Assembly: GCA_905250115.1 (NCBI GenBank)
Contig: CAJNOI010000100.1
Span: forward strand, 134,087-198,086
DNA length: 64,000 nt
Source of the DNA: Adineta steineri
Taxonomy: Eukaryota > Rotifera > Eurotatoria > Adinetida > Adinetidae
Direction: 5' to 3'
Shown here: one piece after another, positions 46,785 to 57,984 of the stretch
How the letters are laid out: every line of letters begins with the position of its first letter
Position numbering within the stretch: position 1 is the stretch's first letter
Notes under the pieces: model-generated
What the model saw: the letters and a program-made list of their open reading frames with translations, nothing else
Databases searched by the model: none
Told to the model about the DNA's origin: nothing
Program-made: the position numbers and the translations under genes

Positions 46785-48234
46785 AAAATCCTATGTTAGA
46801 TTAAAATCTTACATTTAACTAATCTCTTATTCTTTGAATTCATTAGAAAATATCTCTTTTACCATAAATATCATTAGTTTATATATGATTTAATTAGCTC
46901 AACTGAATAAAAAACGAATAATCATAATATAGAATCAATAAGTCAAAAAATAAAAAATTGACTATATAATACTTGAGTTTTTTTACAAGTTCGAATATTA
47001 CATAATCAAATTTATCTTTTGATTATTGATTTATTATACACTTAATATTTGCTATTTGTTTAAATGTCCTGTCATTTTTCTATTTCTATGATATATTAGT
47101 AAGTAATTATTTATGACAGTAACATTTGTTTTAATCTACAAACGACTGTTGTTATCATTCTTATTAATTCTAATTTCTAGATAATCTTCTAATATCACAA
47201 TAATGCAGAGATATTTATTCAACTTCTAATAATCAATTTTTAATATATGGATGTAAGTTTAGTAATATCAAATTTCTAATTTAATCAATATTAAATATTC
47301 ATCGAGAAATAAGCAATAGAATAGTTTTAATCGATTGTACACAATTATATGTTTCTAATAGATTTTTTTCTATTATGAACTAATAATCCTTTTATTTAAT
47401 TATATATTTTTTCAATAGATTATATATTCTCTTGTTTCATATACATGGATAGTTCTTGATTTAATTCTATTACATAACTAAAGTAGCTATTGTGTATAAT
47501 CTTAGTCTACTCAAAATCGATGATTACCTGGCCTCTTGTCTCTCTATTATATCAATAGTTAATGTATTTGAATTAATTTTACTATCGCATTCAGAATCTT
47601 TGGTTATTAATTATTATTATTATTATCGAAGATTTTATCATTTAGCATAAAAAATAGATTAGAAAAATCAATACAGCATTTTTCTATAATTTTATGATAA
47701 AAAATCTTGTTTTTCTGACAAAATATTTTTTGTGAAAGAAAAGCAGAATTACGTATCCTTATTAGAACAAGGGATTTTACATTAATTGAAAACTGATAGG
47801 ATTATTTTTGAAAGAGAAACTATTAAATAAGTATTTGGAATTGAATAGAATAAGACCTGATTAGTTCAATCTTTTTCTTAATTATCTACTCTCGTTTATA
47901 TCATAATGGTAATATTCGAAAATAAAATGAAATTTTTCTTTTCCTATAAATTTCTATAGTTAATTCGAAATTTGAGAATTATTGAAAATCTTTTTTATAT
48001 AAAAGAAAAGAAGATGGATGAGAATATAATATAAACAATATCATCGTGTTAAATGAGTGATGACATATTGATGACCTCGATTAATACGAAGGCTAAACAT
48101 ATGCTATAAGAACTTTTGTATAAGATAGTTACGAGTTGATTCAAATCTAGAAGTATATCGACATCTTCTATTCGCAACATGTTAAGTGTTTTTTTTCTTC
48201 TCTCTAGGTAAAAAATATTTCATTTTAATTTTAG
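46785..48234. other. AT-rich stretch, possibly intronic
   Basis: Extremely AT-rich. No exon was recognised. It could be an intron between 46533-46784 and 48235-48846. Confidence 0.35.
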
Positions 48235-48846
48235 GTCAAAAATACAATATTAGAACAAGAAAGAATATATGAAGATTTTTTAATAAGAATTTATAATAAA
48301 TCTATCGATGGTTTAACTGAAATACTTAATGAGATAAGTCGTTTTAGACGATACGCATGGTTTTATTCAGAATTACATCAAATTAATAGTTTAAAATTAA
48401 ATATAAATTCAATTCAAGAAAAATATGATTTTGATATTGAAACTATTCTTAATAAAATCAAACAACAAAGAGAAATTATAAAAGATACATTTAAACAATA
48501 TGAAAAAGAAGAATATTTAAATAAATTCTTAAATGAAATTGATAATTTTATTAATAAAATATCTGATAAACTTTTTCTATTATCAATATTTTTGTCTATT
48601 GGTTTATATAATTCAATTGATACAATAATTGCTCTTTTTACTGGTTCTGGTGTTCTTGGTATTGATCCAATTCAAAGAGGATTAATTATTAATAATACAG
48701 CAAGTGAAATTATGTTTAAAGATAAATTAGAAGATTTAGATCAAAAATTCACATTTATTATTAATTATATTCGTACGAACAAAAAACAAGAATTAGATCA
48801 TCTCAATTTATATTTTAATATATTTAAAAATAATTTATCTCATTAA
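48235..48846 (+). CDS. Coiled-coil protein with a membrane-like segment, 3' exon
   Basis: After a clear acceptor (TTTTAATTTTAG) a 203-codon frame runs to TAA. It opens VKNTILEQERIYEDFLIRIY and is strongly helical and charged for 120 residues, consistent with a coiled coil. A hydrophobic stretch follows (KLFLLSIFLSIGLYNSIDTI, then IALFTGSGVLGI), and a second charged helix (ASEIMFKDKLEDLDQKF) ends the protein. The pattern of long helices flanking a hydrophobic hairpin recalls dynamin-like or toxin-like bundles, but no motif proves either. The start of the gene was not found. Confidence 0.5.
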   Translation, partial: VKNTILEQERIYEDFLIRIYNKSIDGLTEILNEISRFRRYAWFYSELHQINSLKLNINSIQEKYDFDIETILNKIKQQREIIKDTFKQYEKEEYLNKFLNEIDNFINKISDKLFLLSIFLSIGLYNSIDTIIALFTGSGVLGIDPIQRGLIINNTASEIMFKDKLEDLDQKFTFIINYIRTNKKQELDHLNLYFNIFKNNLSH

Positions 48847-49137
48847 TTTGTCTATATGAATAATAATAAGACGTGCCTTAGTTTTTAATGTATTTTAGTA
48901 TATTTAGTCTATTATTGTAATCAAGAATTTTATTTTGAAATATAAATAAATTCAATTCGTCTATATTCATATATCACCGAATTTTGTTTTTCTAGGGTAA
49001 ATCAATTTGACTTATTCAAATTTAAATGAAAAATATTATTTATTCGATTTTATACAAGTGGGAAATTAAATTCAAATCATCCCTTTTAATATTTATCAGA
49101 CCTATTCTCTTTCTCGTAGAGAAGAGTCTAGTAAACA
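48847..49137. other. Spacer before the dispersed repeat
   Basis: AT-rich. Nothing was recognised. Confidence 0.5.
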
Positions 49138-49500
49138 TAAATTGTTTGCTTGTATGTCCGCAGGGTCAAAAAAAACATCGAAAACCGATTTTTCGAAAAA
49201 CAGTTTTCTAGAGGTTTTTCGACGCAGAGACATCGAATCTAAGGAGTTTTGAGTAACCGCGTGGAAGGGGCGGATGAAGAGGGGTCAAAGGTCATGAAAA
49301 TATCGAAGATCAATTTTTCACGGTTTTCATTGTTTTTTTTAGTAAACATGAAGAGAATGCATTTCTACGAGAAAGAGCTAAGCGAGTCCTCGGAGGAGCG
49401 TTACTTGTTTGATATATATGTTACAGGGGAAATTAAAATCCAGGAGAATTTAAAATTCCCCTAGGGGAAACTAAAATTTTAATATCACCTATAGGGAGTA
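49138..49500 (+). repeat. Dispersed repeat, longer copy
   Basis: Begins with the segment also found inverted at 17137-17218 (TTGTTTGCTTG, GTCCGCAGGGTC, AAAAAACATCGAAAACCG). It continues with GC-richer sequence (GAGGTTTTTCGACGC, GGAAGGGGCGGATGAAGAGG) unlike its surroundings. Open frames here have no domain. It is probably an old transposon piece. Confidence 0.55.
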
Positions 49501-49512
49501 GTGTAGAACTTG

Positions 49513-50245
49513 TTAACTCGGTCCAACTGTTCAACTTTTAAAGTTATTAGTAGAAGCTTCCAACTATTCACTACGCTGCTCCCTCTCTGCACCCTTCCGG
49601 ACACCCACACTCAGCTGCTCCCCCTCCCCCATCCAGTGTTTCTAATAGCAAGTGTACCAAGCATAATCGAAATGTACGGAACACTTGCTCCTCTTGAAAT
49701 ACACGCTGCGGTACACTTATACCAAAAACTAAAGTGTACGAAATACACTTTCTTTAATGAAATAACACTTTACTTCTAATTCTGAGAATCTTTAAGAATA
49801 ATATGAATTTCAAAAGTTATGTCTAAACAATGAAATATTGTAACCTTTTTTGATACAAATTATCATTCGTACCTTGGAAAGATAATTGTATTTATATTTA
49901 TTGTATATTTGTTCATCTACCATTATTTAATTGCTCTACGAAAGAAAGGCATGAATACTCTTCTATTTTTCACTTCTTTATTTTGTATTAAACGTCAAGT
50001 GTATACACTTTGATACACTTGGAATACGAAAACAAGATGTACACATACACTAGGCTAAGAAAAATAGAATGTACATATACATTTTGTTTTAGATTTCTAT
50101 TAGAAACCCTGCCCCCCCCCCCCGTGTACCCTTCTGGACACCCGCACTCAGCTACTTCTCTCCTCTACACTCTTCCAGGCACCAATAGTTGGAAGCGCCT
50201 ACTATTAACTTTAAAAGTTGAAAACTTGAATAGTTGGGTACTTGA
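49513..50245. mobile_element. Inverted-end element with AGTGTA subterminal motifs
   Basis: The left end, CCAACTGTTCAACTTTTAAAG and GCTTCCAACTATT, returns inverted at the right (AATAGTTGGAAGCG, CTTTAAAAGTTGAAAAC, GAATAGTTGG). Just inside, a C-rich direct repeat (ACCCTTC(C/T)GGACACCC(A/G)CACTCAGCT) occurs near both ends. The interior carries AAGTGTA/TACACTT and TGTACA motifs at least ten times in both orientations. Inverted ends plus many short subterminal motifs fit a non-autonomous hAT-, P- or CACTA-like element. A target duplication could not be fixed by eye. Confidence 0.6.
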
Positions 50246-50353
50246 ATGAATAGCTGGATTAAACTTTCTACTATTATATGTATGGAATTTATCCGTTTTA
50301 TAGTCGTTTCATGCCTTAAACGACGCCAGAAACGGCGTTCAGAAACATCGACC

Positions 50354-50580
50354 TGGGATAATATTACAAAGGTGAAATTATTCAACATCAAGATGAAATT
50401 AGTAATTCATTCTACGTGATATTAAAAGGTAAAAATAAATATAAAGTCTTCTCAATTGATAAAACTTTATATTTTAGGTAAAGCGACTTGTTATTCAGAA
50501 TCTCATGGTTTAAAAAATTAAATAGGTATCATGAAATGTGGTGACTTCTTTGGAGGAAAAGGAATAGCTGATAGCATTTG
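50354..50580 (+). pseudogene. Cyclic-nucleotide-binding domain remnant
   Basis: The reading YYKGEIIQHQDEISNSFYVILKG is followed by a 49-nt intron (50429-50477), then KATCYSESHGLKN, a TAA and, still in frame, IGIMKCGDFFGGKGI. This order (KG..I...DE..SFY.I..G and later GD.FG) is that of a cAMP/cGMP-binding domain. One or two stops and the lack of a phosphate-binding cassette Arg show that it is dead. The inverted-end transposon 49513-50245 lies about 100 bp upstream and probably broke the gene. Confidence 0.55.
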
Positions 50581-51147
50581 AAATTTTTTTAAATTGTTCA
50601 TGAATTTCTTTGAGTTCATCTCTATTAAGTTGGTTAAATCGTTCATAATTTAAATACAAGTTCTTCTCGTTGTAAATGAAATTTGACTGTTTATTATAAT
50701 CAATATATTTTATCATTTCTTCATAAATAAATAAATGAACGTGTAAGTAGAATATTCACACACTCATGTTTACTCATTTACTAAAGTTTCTTTTTTTTCA
50801 CATTGAATTTATTAATACCAAATTTATATCTTAGTTACAAATTATTATAATTAGCATAGTGATGATTTATTCAATATTTCATATTTTTAGCTGTCCTGAA
50901 GATATTCTGTAAATAGTATTTATATTTAAACTCGAATTAGAGAACTTATGCAATCTGAAAGTTTTTAGTTTATTCATAACTGTTTTTTACAATAAGGTCT
51001 TATTAGAAAAAAGAAAGTCAATTTTCTTTTTTAAATTGAAACGATAATTATAATTGAAATTTTATTTATTAATACAACAAATAAAAGATACAATAGCTAA
51101 TACAAAGATCAATCAATTAGTTCATTATATTAAGAAGCAATATAATT
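50581..51147. other. Intergenic stretch
   Basis: AT-rich. No gene was recognised. Confidence 0.5.
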
Positions 51148-51656
51148 TTAAGAGATATGACCAGTTTCATGGTGTCTTTGTGTCAAATGATGTTCAAGTA
51201 CAGGAATAATAAAGGAACCAATTCTTAAAAAAAATAATAATATAAAAGTATCCAATTGTAAAAATATCATACCGATTCGGATCGTGAATATGATCCGCAT
51301 AATAAACATGTACATCTTTTCCTTGATGGTCGTCTAATAATGACTGACGATTAACACGTTTTTTATCAACATAAAAATGTGCATGCTAGAAGAAAATAAA
51401 AGAATTAATATAAATAAAGAAAAAGGAAATACTTCAGCAATATCATGTCCATACAGTCCACTTATAACTGTTGCCAATTGATCACTAAACATAAATTCAC
51501 GATCGAGAATCTCACAACGGTAGGCACCTATAGAAAAAAAAAGAACATATAATTCCTATTAGAAACACAAAGAATAAGCTTACTTTGTGTACTTCCTTTA
51601 ACGACTCCGATATGATGAATAGACGTTCCTTGATGTCCTTCAGGAATATGACTCAT
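51148..51656 (-). CDS. 118-residue four-exon protein, His-rich, unknown
   Basis: Four short exons (51584-51656, 51433-51527, 51273-51385, 51148-51223) join in frame through introns of 56, 47 and 49 nt, each GT-AG, to 118 residues ending in TAA. The exact splice fit is the main evidence. The protein begins MSHIPEGHQGTSIHHIGVVK. It carries YRCEILDREFMFSDQL and GLYGHDIAE, then HAHFYVDKKRVNRQ, a VHVYYADHIHDPNR stretch and a final LEHHLTQRHHETGHIS. About a sixth of residues are His. There is no signal peptide or TM. The high His content would suit metal binding, but this is a guess. I know no family that matches. No single exon exceeds 38 codons, so ORF-based searches would miss it. Confidence 0.7.
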
Positions 51657-53655
51657 CTAAATAATAATTAGAATTTGTATTATCAATAATAATTGTTATA
51701 TTTACTATTTTGATTTTCAATGAGAGTTCAATATAAGAAAAAAATTCTTCTTTTTGTGTCAATTTTTTCTTACAGTATGTTTGTTAAATACACTATAGTA
51801 ACCCGCTTTACAATAGCAAGGAAGAAAGAAAAATTTTTTCTTTTTTCAATGTAGAAAGAAAGAAGAAAAAAATGAATTCCTTGGTGCATTTGTAGACTAA
51901 AGAAATATGATGAACTTTATATAGAAGAAAAAAAGAACAGGAAATTTTTTTTTGTTTCTTCTAGTGATAATCATTTTTAACATTCACTCATAGCATGCAT
52001 ATTTTATTAAGAAAAATGAATTATAAATTAGTTTTTTAATCAGAATATCTTTCGATATTTAATAATAATTACAATCAAATCAAATCGGTCGATTATACGA
52101 AGATATAAGAAAAAAATCAAAATTCGAGTCGTTAGATGCTAATTTTTATCAACTATCGTATAGCTTTTTTTTATATAAAATTAAATACTAAAGCATTTCA
52201 ATCTATTAGAGTCTTGAGATCAAATTTGCTGATTTTTTGCATTATTAAGTTAATATATCTCCGTGATCGAGGTCATCGATCAAGCATGTATGTACGCGAT
52301 TCATGCTCGCAAGCGAAAAGATGATCGTGTACATATATGTTCAATGGATGACCGAGGTCACGCAGATAATGACGGATATAATCCGTCACAGTATGATATT
52401 TAGATATTCAGAAGTATATATTACTTAATTTTTCCTTGAGTACTGATAGTAAAAAAAATGGTTATCCTTCGTGATTGTTCTGTAATTATGAAGTTTGATC
52501 TCATTAATATAAAAAAATTTTATTATCCTCATGATATGAGTATTAGTGAAGAATAAGTACATATTGATAGCCATGAAGATCCAATTTTAACTATCATATA
52601 TTCCACTTGTCTCATATTTATTTATTTTATCGAACTTTAGATATGATCAAATTAACAACATAAAAAAATCAATGAATTAGATTCTTTGACTTTTAGCGAC
52701 TTCTTATAAATATTGAAAATGAATAAATTGAATTCATCAATCATTTTCTCAAGCTAATTTTTATCAGAATCACAAAACCTGAATACTACTTCAATCGACA
52801 TTATGTATTCTTTCATATTCATATACGATTCACAATGTGTTTTTGTTGACGAAAATTTCCTTGAATTCTTATTTGCAATAAAAAGCGAAAAGTCGATGGC
52901 TTCATTCAAGTGTGCATATTATTACAAATGATAGTAAAGAAGTGTATGACAATGAGTCACATTATAAACAGTATATTGGATACATGAATTAGTGGTTATA
53001 CAGTTGATAAGACATACTTCCTTTTCTAATGAAAATAGTTTTCGATAGATTATATAAATCGAAAAATATTATCTCACAATTGTTTTATTTTGAAAACAAA
53101 TTAGCTGCTTTTACAATAACTGAAGTAGACCAAATGATGCTAGTAATTACGAGATAATCAAAAAAATGGTTTATTTTACGCTATATCAAATATTTATCAT
53201 AAAACTCTGAAATAATAAATGTTTTTCAGTCGAATGTTAATGTTTAACTCGATGTAACCAACTGATTTCTATTCTCTTCTTTTCCATATAATGAAAGGAA
53301 AACGATGTGGAGAGATTAAGATAGAGGATCAAATGAGACTATGTATATGAGTGACATCTCACTGTATACAACATATATTAATCATATTCCAATTATTTTT
53401 ACTGAATAAACAAATTACATTCCATTTTTCCTCTTACCTCAGTAGTAAAAACAAAAACAAAATATTTAATGTAAAATGCGAGGAAAAACAAAAAAATAAG
53501 GCGAAGCGTTTATTCGACATGTGCAAAAAAATATGAATGGAGAAAGTAAATAGAAAAAAAAGAAACGAGCTACGGAGCATATTTTTTTTTCTTTTTATCG
53601 TGTCGAATAAAACTTAAATAGTACATTTTATTAAACAAAAAGTACTGTAAACAAA
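51657..53655. other. Intergenic stretch
   Basis: AT-rich. A short GC-richer patch at 52255-52390 repeats GATCG/CGATC and GACCGAGGTCACG/GATCGAGGTCATCG motifs. No gene was recognised. Confidence 0.5.
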
Positions 53656-55063
53656 ATGCCGTCAAAAAAGTTCTTGATCAATCGAAATCAAAATCAAAAG
53701 TTTCGTATTAATGGTCTGCGACCATCGAGACGTCTACCACATAAAGCACACTTACGTCAATCGTTTAGTGATCATGTCGCTTATAGCCCTGATCAATTAC
53801 CACCTAAAGCAGATCTACGAAATAATATGGCACCCATCGAAAATCAATCTCAAATTGGTAGTTGGTAAGAATGTTTCTTTCCATTCATAAAATTTACTTT
53901 TTGATTTTCTTCTGTTTCAGTTCAGAAATTGTTTGGCTGGTAAAATAAATACATTATATTTTGATTAATAAAAATATTTTATCATTAGGTGCTTATGAGT
54001 ATTTATCAAAAAAAGAAAAGAATCATGATAATATCGTAAGTCGTTTGTTTATCTATTATAATGGCCGTGTTAAAGAAGATAGTAAGTCTGCTGTTACTGA
54101 TTCAGGATGTACAATGACAAGTGCTATTGAAGCATTGGAAGAATCTGGTGTTTGTCTTGAATCAATTTGGCCATATGATATATCACAAGTGAACACACGT
54201 CCATCGGATGACGCTTATCAAGCAGCAACAGGTCATAAAATTACTCAAGCAATGCAAGTTAATATTGATTTAAATGAAATGAAATCATGTTTAGCACAAG
54301 GTTTTCCATTTGCATTCGGATTAAAACTTTATACATCATTTGATCAAGCAGCTAAAACTGGTGTTGTACCAATGCCAAATGATTCTGATCAAAATCGACA
54401 ATCAGATGGAAGGTTAGTTTTTCAATTATTGAAATATTTGTTTGATATTTTTTCTTCAGTCATGCTCTGTTAGCAGTCGGTTATAGTGATCAATCACAAT
54501 CATTTATTGTTCGAAATTCATGGGGAGAAGATTGGGTAAAGAGTTCTTTTTTTATAATTATATTTCAATTGTTAATATTTATTTTTCTAGGGAGATAAAG
54601 GTTATTGTTATATTCCTTATGATTATCTATCAAATTCAGATTATTGTTTTGATGTTTGGACCATTCGAAAAGTTGAAACTGAGAATTTAGGTCAAGATCA
54701 TTGGGATCAAGATGATTCAACTGATTATCGACAGATGGATGATGGAAGTAATAATGATGATGATCGTACAATTGAAGACGGTGACGATGATGATAATCAA
54801 GGTAATAATGAAAATTTTAATTTTAAACATAGTTTTTTTTCTTCCGAAAATTAATTATGACAGAGACACATCTTTATGAATTACACATGAAAGCAAACAT
54901 TTTTTTATTAGTAAACTACTTATCGTAACAATAGCGACTATTGTTTGTTTATTCGATTATATATTTGGAGTAGAATCAATTAGAAATATTAAATTTCTTC
55001 AATAAAAGTACTTTACTGTTTATAATTTTTTTTTAAGGAGATAATTCCAATGATGACAATTGA
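53656..55063 (+). pseudogene. Papain-family (C1) cysteine peptidase with a one-base deletion at the active site
   Basis: Six exons: 53656-53864, 53921-53939, 53989-54412, 54460-54535, 54591-54801 and 55038-55063. The pre-Cys phrase IENQSQIGSC spans the first splice, GAYEYLSKKEK and FIYYNGR follow, SHALLAVGYS gives the catalytic His and FIVRNSWGEDWGDKGYCYIPY gives the Asn. There is no signal peptide and almost no propeptide, as in other bdelloid C1 proteins. The tail is acidic. Summed exon length is 965 nt, one short of a multiple of three. The 19-nt exon 2 reads out of frame with the rest, and one more base near its fifth position would restore the family phrase after the Cys. It is therefore a very recent pseudogene or an assembly base error; everything else is intact. 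Confidence 0.75.
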
Positions 55064-55458
55064 ACGGATCGTGACTGGAATGACAACAAAATAAAAAATT
55101 ACTATTCATTTTATAGAAATAGAAAACAAATCATCATTTACAATCCATTTAATTAACTTCTAATAATTGCTTATATGTATCGTAATCGTATAGAAACAAA
55201 AGCATTTTTCTCATATTTTATCCAATCTTGTCATATTCCGCTTTATTCTTTCTAATAAAAGTATGATTTTAGTTCGTATTTTAGGGTGTATGTTGTGGTA
55301 CAAGTAAGATCTACCCATCCTCTGTTAATTTTAATCGATGTAATAAAATCATTCATCGTGCTCATGTCAGTGAAACAGTAGGATATGCAAAAGTGACATA
55401 TCACAGGTTATTTAGTATTCAACTAATTCTTACAACTTCATTAGTTTATTATAAAGGA
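55064..55458. other. Intergenic stretch
   Basis: AT-rich. No gene was recognised. Confidence 0.5.
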
Positions 55459-55508
55459 TGTAGGTGTCAAGGGTGTATCCATCTCACACCTACACTCGCC
55501 CTCAAGAT
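55459..55508. repeat. Telomere-like hairpin
   Basis: TGTAGGTGTCAAGGGTGTATCC pairs with CACACCTACACTCGCCCTCAAG. Confidence 0.65.
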
Positions 55509-55587
55509 GGTTTTTTCTCGTAGACTTGTTCGATATCTCGTATATTTTATTTAAAATAAATCGGTAATTAAGTATAAAGAGTTCTTA

Positions 55588-57033
55588 TTATATCTTTGTG
55601 AAATCTCGATCATAAACAATTTTCTTTTGAACTGCTGGAAACGAATGATTATCAGCAGCTTTGCTTTTCTGAAGCATCAATGTTCGATATTGCTCATCTT
55701 TTTGTCTCATTTGTTTACGATGTCTGAAAGGGACAAGAAAGAGCCATAGAATCATTGCAATATGAAGTAGAATAAAAAGACCAAAAAAAAGACCAAATGC
55801 TCCACGATCTAAATGTTCAATCCATGAATTCTTGGGCACACGAAAATCTGGGGTGCGTTCATATATAATTACAGCAATAATACTGTGCCAAATAGCATGC
55901 ATAACAAGATTAAATATACACAATATTCCATATTTGTCCAATGATGTTAAATAAGAGATTGTAGGCTAAACCAAAACAAAATCTAAGTCATTAGCAAAAC
56001 CGTACTCCACTTCTCTGGATAATAAAACTTACAAGTGATCTATTTACTGTCCAACGAAATGAAATTGACGTCAAAAGAAGTGTAGCTGCAACTTGAAGTC
56101 GATTTACTATAGATCTGTTAATAAAAATACAATTTATGATATATAATTCTTATAAATAACTCACTGTAATGGTAGTCCAAAAGCACAAAATGATACAAGA
56201 GTGATCAAAAAAATAAGACAAAATCCATTCCAAAAGAAATATTGTGATTGACGAGCTTAAAAAGAAAATCTTATTATTTGTTTTTTTATATTTCTAATTG
56301 AATACAAACCAACATGACAGGTAACTGTTACAACTGAACGTTTACGATCTTCTTTATTTTTATTATTAATTTGTTGATAATCTTCATCATCCTCTTCATC
56401 ATCATCGTGATCAATTCGAAAAATAAATTCATTAATATATCGTTGTTCTGTATCAATATGTTCATATAATGACCATTCTTGTTGATCAACAAATGCTTCT
56501 CGATTAACTCCACTAGGATGATGCAGATCAGGAATTAAAGTAACTTTATTATGAAATAACATTGAAGTAACTGATATCGATAAATCTTGAACATCGCTTG
56601 GAAAATGTTGTAATTCAAGTTTTTCCCAAAATAATCCTTTTATAATACGATGTTCACAAATATAGATTTGATGATCTTTAGAATTTATTTTTGCGCTATA
56701 TTTTATTTGTTCTTTTAAATCACCTAAAGCATTTTCAATATATAATTGAGGATGCCAATAAGATCCATCATATTTATCTAATGAAATCGATCTTCCATTA
56801 ATTAAACGTTCTTGATCAACAGTTGATATATTAGAAAAAAGTTTATCATATGGAACTAACCAACGAGATTCAATCGATGCATGTGCTTGATATTTTTCAT
56901 TTAGTGTATCAATTTCACCTAGATTAATATTAAATAAATTATGTTTAATATATTTCTTAAATACAATACCTATTCGAAGAAACACAAGGCGAACATGAAC
57001 AATAGTCGTTTTGTCTGCTTGTAATGAAGTCAT
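55588..57033 (-). CDS. Pentameric ligand-gated ion channel without the Cys loop
   Basis: Five exons (from the ATG at 57033 to 56970, then 56310-56918, 56165-56255, 56033-56114, 55588-55965) join to 407 residues. An outer ATG at 57096 would add 21. The first intron (56919-56969, 51 nt) is open in frame but has GT-AG ends and would split the conserved LRIGEIDTLNEKY, so I remove it. The ligand domain has WHPQLYIENALG and LELQHFPSDVQDLSISV, where the usual paired cysteines 13 apart are absent. After an acidic loop, TM1 (CLIFLITLVSFCAFGLPL) leads to RLQVAATLLLTSISFRWTVNRSLP in the TM2/TM3 zone and YLTSLDKYGI. Two more spans and a basic tail follow. Channel type and ligand are unknown; such Cys-less members are frequent in bdelloids. 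Confidence 0.8.
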
Positions 57034-57096
57034 ATTCGCAAAATAAAAAAAGAATCTATGTATATCGATGGTTAAGAAGATTTGATCGAATCTCAT

Positions 57097-57585
57097 ATTC
57101 TTTTACTAATCATTGATATCCGATATATATATAAATATATGTTGTTGATCTTTTCTGCGTAGGTGTGACGATTTACTGTTTTTATGTATGGATACATGTT
57201 GATAAGCAGTCAGTAAAAGAAATATCAATATTTTCAGTGTAATTTAATACAAAAAGAAATAAAATCTTTCTATTGACATGTGATGAATAATATAAGATGG
57301 ATGTGTGGTTTATTTTTTCTTTACCTTTTTACTTTTTAAAACATGAAATTTTTTAAAACAGTCTTCTAATAGCTGATTTGTCATTTAATGTTATTCAACA
57401 ATGAAAATGTTTTGCTGTAGGATGAAGAAATATTGATAGTTTTCATCAACCTTTTATTCATGAATAGTAAAAGACAAGGTGTAGATGCAATTTCAAGTGA
57501 CATTCAGCATTACTCATATTTTTCTAAAAAGAAACAGCCAAAGTTCTAGAATCATGAAATAATAAAAATAAATCAAAATGGTGCT
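57097..57585. other. Intergenic stretch
   Basis: AT-rich. No gene was recognised. Confidence 0.5.
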
Positions 57586-57899
57586 CTACTGCTGAGCCAA
57601 TATAGTCTCATAATCTGGTAGTGAAACTGTATCATCAGGCTTTGATTTTATCAATTTTTCGATAAGTCGCATAACGGTGGGTCTAGCTACAAAGCTCAAC
57701 GCGGCATTTCTGAACCTAATTCCCATATGGGTTTCCGGAGAGCGAATACGCGTAGTCCCCGGAAATATTTTCTGAGCTTTAGTAACATATAGACGCATTA
57801 GGGTTTTATATTGCTTGAACGCCTCCTTATGATCTCGATCACGTCCAATCTCGCCGGCAAGAATATAAGCGCCAACAAGGGCCAGAGTTGTCCCCATAC
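57586..57899 (-). pseudogene. C-terminal end of a FAD-dependent monooxygenase
   Basis: The minus-strand frame reads GMGTTLALVGAYILAGEI, then HKEAFKQYKTLMRLYVTKAQ, an RIRSPETHMGIRFRNAALSF stretch and KPDDTVSLPDYE, ending in TAA. G-x-G-T/S-x-L-A-L-x-G-A-Y-x-L-A-x-E is the third FAD-contact motif and start of the last domain of TetX-like aromatic-ring hydroxylases. The N-terminal Rossmann part is missing. The frame begins exactly where the GT-rich hairpin at 57900-57943 ends. Base composition (GC-richer) differs from its surroundings. Such enzymes are often of bacterial or fungal origin in bdelloids, so transfer is possible. Confidence 0.7.
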
Positions 57900-57943
57900 C
57901 GATGAGGGTGAGGGTGTGGGTGTGGGTATGAGTGCGAGTCAAG
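57900..57943. repeat. Telomere-like GT tract joining two gene ends
   Basis: Almost pure GT-rich: GATGAGGGTGAGGGTGTGGG, then TGTGGGTATGAGTGCGAG. FAD-monooxygenase coding sequence lies on its left edge and a retrotransposon ORF1 remnant starts within about 40 bp on its right. Confidence 0.8.
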
Positions 57944-57984
57944 AGAAGAATCACCCATTTACAGCTACAAACAGAAGAAATGAA

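Noticed and set aside
50110..50123. Run of C residues
   Set aside because: A homopolymer inside the transposon; probably a length-variable or error-prone site, not a feature of its own.
54565..54771. His/Asn-rich minus-strand frame
   Set aside because: Antisense of the acidic C-terminus of the C1 peptidase.
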